A DNA stretch of 52,120 nucleotides from Firmicutes bacterium UBA5010 (GTDB lineage: Bacteria > Bacillota > Clostridia > Tissierellales > Sedimentibacteraceae). How positions within the stretch are numbered: position 1 is the stretch's first letter; every line of letters starts with the position of its first letter. This document shows, in pieces, positions 15,566-23,561 of the stretch. The notes under the pieces were generated by a model that did no database searches, was not told the DNA's origin, and saw only the letters and a list, made by a program, of their open reading frames with translations. The stretch lies in NCBI GenBank assembly GCA_002396645.1, contig DGYI01000035.1:76855-128974 (forward strand), written 5' to 3'. A program made the position numbers and the translations under genes.

Positions 15566-16795
15566 ATGAAAAAAATAACAACGATGATTTTAACATTAAC
15601 AATGATATTAGCAATATTCACTACAGCAAATGCAGAAACGGTACTAAGCGATATAAAAGTCAATGATTGGTTTTATGATGATGTAAAACAAATGATAGAC
15701 TTAGGTGTTGTTGACGGCTATACAGATGGTACATTTAAACCTCAGGGGGCTGTAAAGGTTGATGAGTTCATAAAGCTGCTAATAGTCAGCATGGGTTATA
15801 CAACAACAGCAACAGACAGTACATACTGGGCGGATGAATATATTGTAAAGGCAGAAGAATTAAAAATAGTTGATAAAACCTTTATAAATGACTATAGATA
15901 CAATTTAACAAGAGAACAGGCTGCCAGAATAATTGTAAATGCTCTAAGCTTAAATGAAAACAGACCATCAAACTCTTATGCCGAACATATAAAAAAGGCT
16001 ATGTATGATTATCATTTGATTGCAGATAAACACAAGCAAGATATGATAGACTGCTATTCATGGGGCATAATGCAAGGAAATCAAAAAGGTGAAATGAAGC
16101 CAAAGGAAACAATAACAAGAGCAGAAACAACTACTGTGCTTTTAAGAATGATGAATCAAGAAAGAAGGTTAAGTCTTGATTTTGAAGCGAAAAGTATTAG
16201 CGGATATGATGGAGATGGTAATTATAATACTCTCATAGCCCCTTTATCAAACGGAAAACCTGTTAATGAAATTATAGATGTTGCATATATCTTACAAAAG
16301 CAGATAGAGAAATCTAAAGGTGCTGAAAATTTTGGTGTTGGAACAGATGGAGCTGGAATACTTGGATGTGAAACAATAGAGAAAAGAGAATTTGTACTGA
16401 AAGATTGGGAAAGTTTCGACGATGCTGCTTTAGCAAGTAAATATACTGATTTTAATTTCGACATAGACTTTTTAGATTATAAAGGAAAGGGTAAGCCCTA
16501 TCAATTAAATTTATGGAAATGGCACAGTAATGTTATAAGTGATGAAAGATACAAAGAGCCTGGCAATTATTGCGAATATTTTATGGAATATTACAAAGAA
16601 CCTTTTTATGAAGTTTTTAAGCTCCTATTTGAAGATGAGTTTAACACAGCTTGGGAATATTTTGATACAGCTTTAAAAAACCGTGATGTAAATTATACAA
16701 TTAAAGAAACAATAATTAATGAAAGAAGATTTTATATTAATTATGATAATTCAGGAATATATATGAGTATATCTCTAAAAGGACAAAATAAGTAG
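15566..16795 (+). CDS. Secreted SLH-domain cell-wall protein
   Basis: A 409-aa protein with a clear signal peptide (KKITTMILTLTMILAIFTTANA, cleavage after Ala-23). Three S-layer homology units follow: SDIKVNDWFYDDVKQMIDLG...YTDGTFKPQGAVKVDEF, then YWADEYIVKAEEL...NLTREQAARI, then a third ending MKPKETITRAETTTVLLRMM, covering about residues 25-200. SLH domains bind pyruvylated secondary wall polymer. The C-terminal 200 residues are unfamiliar. The start follows GGAGG at 15558-15562. The frame is open 50 codons upstream to 15416, but that extension is basic and would bury the signal peptide. In this locus it may anchor the extracellular apparatus to the wall (inference). Confidence 0.75.
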   Translation: MKKITTMILTLTMILAIFTTANAETVLSDIKVNDWFYDDVKQMIDLGVVDGYTDGTFKPQGAVKVDEFIKLLIVSMGYTTTATDSTYWADEYIVKAEELKIVDKTFINDYRYNLTREQAARIIVNALSLNENRPSNSYAEHIKKAMYDYHLIADKHKQDMIDCYSWGIMQGNQKGEMKPKETITRAETTTVLLRMMNQERRLSLDFEAKSISGYDGDGNYNTLIAPLSNGKPVNEIIDVAYILQKQIEKSKGAENFGVGTDGAGILGCETIEKREFVLKDWESFDDAALASKYTDFNFDIDFLDYKGKGKPYQLNLWKWHSNVISDERYKEPGNYCEYFMEYYKEPFYEVFKLLFEDEFNTAWEYFDTALKNRDVNYTIKETIINERRFYINYDNSGIYMSISLKGQNK

Positions 16796-16804
16796 GTGGT
16801 AAAA

Positions 16805-19800
16805 TTGAAGAAAAGGAATAAAGTATTTAGCTTTATGTTAATTCTTTTAATGATTTTGCAAATTATATTAAATGATATAAACCCAATTGAGGCTATACCT
16901 AATGTGCAATATCAAGGACAACAAGGTGAGGGAGGCTATTTATATGCAACTGAAAAAACTGATTTACCAAATGGAGTTTTATGGAGAAATGAAAATCGTG
17001 TGCCATTAAACTTAGACCTTTTTAATGAGCTAAGCTTAACAATCTATGGATATCATGGAAGTATAAAAAGTATTCAAAATGATTTCAAAAAAGGAAGTAA
17101 CACAACAGGAGCTAATGATAATTCAGGATATAATCCAAATGTAGGTACTTATACCAAAGGCGGTGTAAAAGGCGAATATCGCTATCATGGATATGATTAT
17201 GCAGGAAATCTATATACTAATGCTAAATTTCCAGTTGATATGGCAATGACAAAGCCCGTTTCGTCATATAGATATTTATATAGACGTTGGGAAGAAGGGG
17301 CAAATTATGATGGTAGCAGCCCAAGCAATATTAATAGAATTGCTACAGGGAAAGGTGGAAGTAACTATTCCACTCGGAATATAAACATAGCCAAAGACAT
17401 ACCAAGACAAATATTAATAAACGGCGGTTTTAGTGCTGATGGAAGCGTACCAAACGGAATAGGAGGAAGCTATAGTGACAGTAGCAGATTTGAAGCATAT
17501 AACTATGCAAACGTTCAAACCGTTCCAACACATTTTACGGCAGGACAAGCTGAGTTAAGGCATTTAGGCGGTGACGGCAAAAAGTGGTATGCCAATATAA
17601 CTTCAAAACCACAAACCATAAAAAAAGAAATGATGCAAGTAAATGCACAATTTGATGAAGAAACAGTAATCAGAAAACTTGATACACTTAAAAACGACGA
17701 AGATTATGTAATTGAGATAACATTAAAAGCTACATATGATGATAAAGATTATCATAATCATCCGATAAATAAACATTTATATTATACAAGAAATGATATA
17801 TCACATTGGATATTTAAAATTAATGATGATGTAACAGGTAACACATACACAACAAATGAAATAAAACCAAATGGCAATCTTGCAGAATACAGATTTACTG
17901 TTACTATACCGGCAAGTGCATATGAAAGTAGATTAGTAAACGATAAATTTGATTATACCTTGCTAGGTACAGTAACGGCATATATCTATGACACAGACGA
18001 TAGTGCCTCAGATACAACTACTTATGATGGGGGTATAGCTAAAATGCCAAGTGAGCCTATTACAACAACAGTTACAGAGGATTATAAAGCGATTCGTGTC
18101 GAGATAGAATCCCCCCCAAAAATGCTTGATACAGAAAAATTTAAGCTTGTTGAAAATACAGATTATAAAAATGTAAAAGAAGTTAAAGTATACATAGACG
18201 GCGAGCTGTTAAGCCAAAGTGACGCAAGAAAATTCTTAGACGGTAACTGGCTGTTTAAACTTAAAGGATATGATGATTTATATAATTACAGAGTTGAATA
18301 TTATAATGACTTAAACATGAAATTTTTAAAACAAGCTTCGGTAATTGTATACACAACTAAGCCAAACGCACAAATTATATTAACAGGAACACAAAAAGAA
18401 AACAGAGCATTAGTTGCGGCAAACAATATGGGAGCAGCTAATCTAAACGAAAAATATTTCTTAGACAGAGCAACATTAAATACAATTAATTTTTCTATAA
18501 ACGGACAAGAAATATATATAAACTATCAAGATAACAGAAAAATTGAGTTTTTAAGCAAGCAAAGCGGTGAGGATATAATTGTACAATTAGATATCAGGGC
18601 AACTGTACAATCTCAGTATGTAGAAAGATTTGATATTCCGAGTGATTACAATACAGGACATCATACTTACTTGTTGCAAGTAATTCCTGATTATAAACCT
18701 GCTATAATTGCAAACATATGGAACTCTGTTTTAGCAAGAAATGAAGATTTAAGCTTTATGTCAGATATCGTTTCAACAGACGGTGACACTATATCTTTAA
18801 GTACGTACAAGCTATATTATGATGAAGATAATGACGGAGTCACAGAAAAACTAATACAAAGTGGGAATACAGATGATTTCAAGTCTTATAAGCCGACAAA
18901 ATTAGGAAAATACAATCTTGTATTTTATGCAGAAGAAACATTCGGAGAGCCTACATACAGCAATTTAATAACAAGTGAAGATATAAGGACATCCACTTTA
19001 GAAAAAGAGTTTAATGTTAAAAATTTAGCTCCACAGACTGAGATATATGTTGATATTCCTATATCTTATCCTGAAGTTGATGTAGTTATATTAAACGATG
19101 AAAATATAAGCAGAGAATTAAATAATAAAATAGTTTCCACAAGAATTGACTTTATGAATAACCTCATTAGAAGGGGATTAAATCCAAATGTACAGATATG
19201 GGACTTACATACATATGTTTACTCACAATCTGCAAGTGATACAAGAAATACAGGCGGGAGCTATCCACCTTCATCAATAAGCTATAGCTCTAATGGCTAC
19301 AGCGGAACATTGGGTCTAACGAATACCGTCAATAACTGGTATACGGGAATAATAGGATACCATAATGAAACAATGACAGACACAATGACAGGCGGCGGCT
19401 CTGCATGGGAAAGCTGGTCTAAAACAGGAGGATATAAAAGCGGAAGCACAAATACGCCGTCAGTTATAGGAAGCGGAAACAGAACATATTATAAAGTTGA
19501 TTGGTGGGAAGAGAGCGAAGAATATTCTGAAACAACAGACCCTAAAACAGGAGAAGTAATAGCATGGGAAAGATTCAGAACATTTGGGGCATTATACGAA
19601 GCGACATGGACGGAAAGAGTGGCGGACTACGGAGACATTGACGATTATACAGGCTATTACAGCGGTACTATATATAAAAATGTAAAGCAAGAGTTTCAGC
19701 CCGTATATAGAGATACAAGCAATAAATATATAGTCTATTTTGCCGATAATGCTGTAAACAATATAAATGATTACCAAACAATATTAAACAGAGCTAATAG

Positions 19801-21979
19801 TAAAATTATAGTAATAGGAAACAATACAGTTAAAAATGATGCTAGAATAAGAAAAGACTTGTTTATAGATAATACAAAAGACTTAGCGGCAGTTCAGGAA
19901 GAAATTTTAATTTTCATTAGCAATGACAATCCTCAATACAGAGGAATAGTAGTTCTTTTAAATGAGACATTTAATATAAGTTTTGCTGATGTTGATTTAG
20001 ATAATGATGTAATGGAAGCTAAAGGATTTCAAATTGTGCACAGCCAAAGCTATTTTGATAATCCAATGGGACAGGAAACAAATACAAGAACTTTATTTGA
20101 TGAAAATGCCTATACTCTGACAAATTTGCCGAACAAATTAACTAAATCAGGAGAATATATATTTTACAGAAGAGTAAGAGACATACCAGACCAAAGACCG
20201 AATGAAAGTGAGTTTTCAAATGATGCACAAATTAACATTTATGCACATAGAAAACCTATAGCAAGCTGTACTTTGGATTGGACATTCAATAATGCTAACG
20301 GAATATACAGAACAACTTGGGTAGATACTTCCTATGACCCTGACCTACAATACCAAGACCCGAACGGGACAAAAGGAATAAGGGAAAGGAAAATAAAGTA
20401 TAGAAAAGTAGGCACATCAGATTGGATATATGAAATTCCCGATAACTTAACTCCGGCTAAATATGAACTTGAATATATAGTAAAAGATAACTTCGGAGTA
20501 TGGAGTGACCCGTTTAAAATGACATTTGAATTGCCTGCAATACCGCCTGCACAAATACAAGCAAAATTAAAAGCGGAATTGCCGGTCTTTAGTTTATCAA
20601 ACATACCTGCAAGTGAAAGTTTAATTGCTTATGATATATGGACAAGATATCCATTTGATTTGAAATTGCAGCTTGCTTTATATAACGGAGCAACACAGGT
20701 CGGTCCTATAGAAGAAGTTGTCTATAATGCGAGTACAGGAACAAAGAGCGGACAGGATATATATTGGAATAATATTAAATACAATATTCCCGCGACATTA
20801 AGAAGTCAGCTTTATATAATGAGAATAAGAGCCTTAGATGTTGCAGTCCCGACAAGATATGCAGATATAAACTTTAATGTAACAGTTAATACACCTATAA
20901 ATTTAGTACCTATAATGAATGAGAAAATGACAGCAGGAAGAGATTTTGAAATAAAAGCGACAACAAGCAAATATGTAAATAGCACCTATAGCGGGAGTGG
21001 AGTAAAAGTTACACTATTTGATGGGACAAGTGATGCAAGAACACTTACCTTAAACGGTACAAGCTTAAATTGGAACATAACAACAAATCAACCTCTATCA
21101 ATCCAGGAAGGGACATATACGGCCAGATTTGTAGCAACGCTTCCAAGTGGTGAAACAGAAACCAAGACATTGCAATATAGATATGTACATAACACACCTC
21201 CTGTCATAAATGACGGAGAGATATTTGCGGACTTAAATATGGGATATATTTATGAGAATGATGATGTACATTATACCTTGAAATTCCATGATGTTGATTT
21301 AACAGATTTAAAAATAAATATAAAGCTATATAAATCAACAAATCTCATAACACCGATTAAAGAGTATAACAAGACCGTATCACCAAACGGAAGCATATAT
21401 GAGCCGTATACATTAAAACTTATAGATGATATACCGATAGGTGATTATAGGGTAGTTGCAACTGTAACAGACGATTATGATGAAACTGCTGTTCTACCAA
21501 AGAACTTCACAGCACATGATCTATGGATAAACGGAGCAGTAACCCACACTCCTGATTGGGAAAAGAACAGACAAACATATAATTCTAAGTATCCGACAAA
21601 AGAGAGAGATGCAGATACATACTGGAACGGAGAGGAATTAGCGACAAATGCTGAAACGACGGTAATAAATGCTGCAAGCAATGTTGTTTGTGCAAAAGTT
21701 TCTGTGGAAATAATAAACAAAGATAATCCAACAGATAAAAAATATCTTCAGTGGATGAATGCAGACAACACAAGCAAAGACATGTGGAGCTTAGGATACT
21801 GGGATAAAGAATGGGTAAACAAAGACGGCTACGTCATAAACAAGTGGGGATCTGATAAGAAACAGGAATTAACATTAAGATTTACAGCATACTTTAATAA
21901 CGGTTGGGTAGAGATTTCAGATGTAATAATATATATAGACAACAGGGATGATTACTGGAAGCTTCATAGGGTATGGTAA
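16805..21979 (+). CDS. Giant secreted surface protein of the Tad-like locus
   Basis: About 1,724 aa, beginning at TTG 16805 with AGGTGG at 16794-16799; a GTG at 16796 in frame overlaps that site. A signal peptide (KVFSFMLILLMILQIILNDI...EA) leads to a long extracellular protein with no C-terminal LPXTG or membrane anchor. Middle: PISYPEVDVVILNDENISRE (near residue 757) and YIVYFADNAVNNIND...NSKIIVIGNN (near 975) look like two halves of one alpha/beta fold, split by a Gly/Ser/Trp/Tyr-rich insert of about 175 residues. Beta-rich Ig- or cadherin-like segments follow (about 1080-1560). Only two Cys are noticed. It begins 9 bp after the SLH gene. Perhaps the exported fibre or adhesin; family not recognised. 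Confidence 0.7.
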   Translation: MKKRNKVFSFMLILLMILQIILNDINPIEAIPNVQYQGQQGEGGYLYATEKTDLPNGVLWRNENRVPLNLDLFNELSLTIYGYHGSIKSIQNDFKKGSNTTGANDNSGYNPNVGTYTKGGVKGEYRYHGYDYAGNLYTNAKFPVDMAMTKPVSSYRYLYRRWEEGANYDGSSPSNINRIATGKGGSNYSTRNINIAKDIPRQILINGGFSADGSVPNGIGGSYSDSSRFEAYNYANVQTVPTHFTAGQAELRHLGGDGKKWYANITSKPQTIKKEMMQVNAQFDEETVIRKLDTLKNDEDYVIEITLKATYDDKDYHNHPINKHLYYTRNDISHWIFKINDDVTGNTYTTNEIKPNGNLAEYRFTVTIPASAYESRLVNDKFDYTLLGTVTAYIYDTDDSASDTTTYDGGIAKMPSEPITTTVTEDYKAIRVEIESPPKMLDTEKFKLVENTDYKNVKEVKVYIDGELLSQSDARKFLDGNWLFKLKGYDDLYNYRVEYYNDLNMKFLKQASVIVYTTKPNAQIILTGTQKENRALVAANNMGAANLNEKYFLDRATLNTINFSINGQEIYINYQDNRKIEFLSKQSGEDIIVQLDIRATVQSQYVERFDIPSDYNTGHHTYLLQVIPDYKPAIIANIWNSVLARNEDLSFMSDIVSTDGDTISLSTYKLYYDEDNDGVTEKLIQSGNTDDFKSYKPTKLGKYNLVFYAEETFGEPTYSNLITSEDIRTSTLEKEFNVKNLAPQTEIYVDIPISYPEVDVVILNDENISRELNNKIVSTRIDFMNNLIRRGLNPNVQIWDLHTYVYSQSASDTRNTGGSYPPSSISYSSNGYSGTLGLTNTVNNWYTGIIGYHNETMTDTMTGGGSAWESWSKTGGYKSGSTNTPSVIGSGNRTYYKVDWWEESEEYSETTDPKTGEVIAWERFRTFGALYEATWTERVADYGDIDDYTGYYSGTIYKNVKQEFQPVYRDTSNKYIVYFADNAVNNINDYQTILNRANSKIIVIGNNTVKNDARIRKDLFIDNTKDLAAVQEEILIFISNDNPQYRGIVVLLNETFNISFADVDLDNDVMEAKGFQIVHSQSYFDNPMGQETNTRTLFDENAYTLTNLPNKLTKSGEYIFYRRVRDIPDQRPNESEFSNDAQINIYAHRKPIASCTLDWTFNNANGIYRTTWVDTSYDPDLQYQDPNGTKGIRERKIKYRKVGTSDWIYEIPDNLTPAKYELEYIVKDNFGVWSDPFKMTFELPAIPPAQIQAKLKAELPVFSLSNIPASESLIAYDIWTRYPFDLKLQLALYNGATQVGPIEEVVYNASTGTKSGQDIYWNNIKYNIPATLRSQLYIMRIRALDVAVPTRYADINFNVTVNTPINLVPIMNEKMTAGRDFEIKATTSKYVNSTYSGSGVKVTLFDGTSDARTLTLNGTSLNWNITTNQPLSIQEGTYTARFVATLPSGETETKTLQYRYVHNTPPVINDGEIFADLNMGYIYENDDVHYTLKFHDVDLTDLKINIKLYKSTNLITPIKEYNKTVSPNGSIYEPYTLKLIDDIPIGDYRVVATVTDDYDETAVLPKNFTAHDLWINGAVTHTPDWEKNRQTYNSKYPTKERDADTYWNGEELATNAETTVINAASNVVCAKVSVEIINKDNPTDKKYLQWMNADNTSKDMWSLGYWDKEWVNKDGYVINKWGSDKKQELTLRFTAYFNNGWVEISDVIIYIDNRDDYWKLHRVW

Positions 21980-22064
21980 GTAGGAATTTATCGGAGCATA
22001 AACTCTACTAAGCTTTCGGCCACCAAAACTTTATATTTGAAAGGTTAAGTTAAATTCCTATTTA
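21978..22064. repeat. Dispersed repeat, copy B, with terminal inverted repeats
   Basis: TAGGAATTTA at 21981-21990 and TAAATTCCTA at 22051-22060 are exact inverted repeats, bounding about 60 nt. The stretch 21990-22064 aligns with 3823-3900. It starts at the stop codon of the giant gene. It resembles a small non-coding or MITE-like element, or a conserved 3' RNA structure. No coding frame is inside. Confidence 0.7.
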
Positions 22065-22101
22065 TCTGCTTATTACATTACTTGTTTTTGATAATACAGC
22101 A

Positions 22102-22150
22102 CAAAAAAATCGGACTGAAAAAACACAATCTGAATCTTTTTCAGTCCGAT
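22102..22150 (-). terminator. Terminator of the mazG-like/degV unit (minus strand; possibly bidirectional)
   Basis: ATCGGACTGAAAAA (22109-22122) and TTTTTCAGTCCGAT (22137-22150) form a perfect 14-bp stem. On the minus strand it is followed by a T run (A run at 22103-22108 on the plus strand). It may also stop read-through from the giant gene. Confidence 0.85.
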
Positions 22151-22172
22151 GACTATGTTAGTATAGTGAGAT

Positions 22173-22481
22173 TTATTCTTTAGAGATTAAGAATATTCTT
22201 TTTGAAAAGCCGCCTCGTTTATCAAGTTTTTCTTCTCTTATTTTATGCAGCTCATCAATGGAAGAACCCCTTGCAGCACAGATTGCATATATCACTTCCA
22301 GAATATCTGCCAGTTCTTCTAATTGTTTGCTTTCTTGATATTCTTCAACTTCTTCATTAAGCTTTTTATCCAATTCGAATAAATACTTATCGTCAGACAA
22401 TATCTCTATATTTGGAGTTTCCCCTTGATGTTTAATGATATCAGGGATTTTATCTCTCACTAATTTTTTAAATTCTTGCAT
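22173..22481 (-). CDS. MazG-like nucleotide pyrophosphohydrolase
   Basis: A 102-aa single-domain member of the all-alpha NTP pyrophosphatase superfamily. It starts KLVRDKIPDIIK, a motif typical of the 'house-cleaning' phosphoribosyl-ATP pyrophosphohydrolase-like group. The metal-binding acidic residues are in LNEEVEEYQES and EELADILEVIYA (ExxE then ExxD). Such enzymes hydrolyse non-canonical or excess NTPs to NMP and PPi; the preferred substrate here is unknown. It lies 23 bp downstream of the DegV gene and ends at the strong terminator, so it is the last gene of that unit. A binding site is visible as GGGGTAAATT-type purines just before the ATG. Confidence 0.8.
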   Translation of the reverse strand: MQEFKKLVRDKIPDIIKHQGETPNIEILSDDKYLFELDKKLNEEVEEYQESKQLEELADILEVIYAICAARGSSIDELHKIREEKLDKRGGFSKRIFLISKE

Positions 22482-22504
22482 AATTTACCCCGAATAAAAT
22501 TTTA

Positions 22505-23374
22505 TTATCTCTCTTTACCCAAGAAGAACAAAGCAACAGTTCCCGGCCCTGAGTGTGCTCCTATAACTGGGTCAACATAGTGTATCAATATATCATTTAT
22601 ACCGAATCTTTTTTTGATTTTTTCAGCGAGATATTCAGCATCATCTATGCAGTCGCCATGAGAGATATATACAGTTTGACTCTCAGGATTTATAGCTAAA
22701 AGCTCCATTTTTTCAAATAATGCATCCAGGGATTTTTTTCTTCCTCGAACCTTTGAAACAGGAATCAGTTTACCTGAGTTATCCATATGCATAACAGGCT
22801 TTATACTCAGCATTGTTCCGACCAGTGCTGCTGAAGCAGAGACTCTTCCCCCTCGTTTTAAGAAGAATAAATCATCAACTGTAAACCAGTGGCATAGATG
22901 AAGTATATTATTTACAAGCCATGAATGTACCTCTTCAATGCTTTTTCCTTCTTCTCTGTATCTGGCAGCATAGGTAACTAAAAGCCCTTGACCGAGAGAA
23001 GCTCCCAAAGTGTCAATATCATATATTTTTCTTTCCGGATATCTTTCCTTCAATTCCTCAAGGCAGTTATGCGCTACTTGATATGTACCGCTTAAGGCTG
23101 AAGAGAAACCTATATAAAGAATATCTTTTCCGTTTTCCAGTATCGGCTCAAATATTTCTAAGCACGAACTTGGGCTCATGCAGGATGTGGTAATGAGGTC
23201 TTTATTGCGCATCATACTATAAAACTTAGACAAATCATTTTCTTCACCTTTAATATAGCTTTCATATTCAAGGTCATTAACTCTGAAAATCAAAGATAGT
23301 ATGTGAAGATTATATTTGTCGATAATATCATTCGGCAAATTCGCCGATGAATCAGTAACTATTTCAAAGCTCAT
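22505..23374 (-). CDS. DegV family fatty-acid-binding protein 1
   Basis: A 289-aa DegV (EDD) protein. Seen: EIVTDSSANLP at the N-terminus, TTSCMSPSSCLEIFEP (about residue 62), YIGFSSALSGTYQVAHN (about 88) and DTLGASLGQGLLV (about 120), with the RGGRVSASAALVGTML strand near 175. The family binds fatty acids; some members (FakB) present them to the kinase FakA for phospholipid synthesis. No fakA lies in this window. GGGAGG lies just before the ATG. A TTTACA-17-TATAAT promoter is upstream. It is co-transcribed with the MazG-like gene. A second DegV gene is at 33.6-34.5 kb. Confidence 0.88.
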   Translation of the reverse strand: MSFEIVTDSSANLPNDIIDKYNLHILSLIFRVNDLEYESYIKGEENDLSKFYSMMRNKDLITTSCMSPSSCLEIFEPILENGKDILYIGFSSALSGTYQVAHNCLEELKERYPERKIYDIDTLGASLGQGLLVTYAARYREEGKSIEEVHSWLVNNILHLCHWFTVDDLFFLKRGGRVSASAALVGTMLSIKPVMHMDNSGKLIPVSKVRGRKKSLDALFEKMELLAINPESQTVYISHGDCIDDAEYLAEKIKKRFGINDILIHYVDPVIGAHSGPGTVALFFLGKER

Positions 23375-23409
23375 ATTTCCCTCCCATAATCTATGTAGTA
23401 TTAATTACT

Positions 23410-23438
23410 ATTATATATATTGCAAAATACCTTGTAAA
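23410..23438 (-). promoter_or_regulatory. Sigma-A promoter for degV 1
   Basis: On the minus strand TTTACA (23433-23438) and TATAAT (23410-23415) are 17 bp apart. The -10 is perfect and the -35 differs from TTGACA at one position. Located about 36 bp upstream of the degV start. Confidence 0.75.
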
Positions 23439-23494
23439 TACATATTTGCATAAAACTTTAGATTTGTATCCAATTTTTATAATTATACCCTTAA

Positions 23495-23530
23495 AACGTC
23501 AAAATAAACGTGCTTTAGCACGCTTATTTT
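23495..23530 (-). terminator. Hairpin terminator after the persulfide reductase gene
   Basis: AAAATAAACGTGCT (23501-23514) and AGCACGCTTATTTT (23517-23530) pair over 14 positions with one G-U on the minus strand. The T-rich arm ends the stem. It is about 30 bp past the stop of the 813-aa gene. Confidence 0.65.
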
Positions 23531-23561
23531 AATTTGCATATAAATTTAGAGTTTACAGCTG

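Noticed and set aside
3760..22064. CRISPR array or IS element formed by the two repeat copies
   Set aside because: Only two diverged copies 18 kb apart, no spacer structure and no transposase gene.
23501..23530. Inverted repeat as an ArsR operator
   Set aside because: It lies after the stop of the reductase gene and has terminator geometry on the minus strand.
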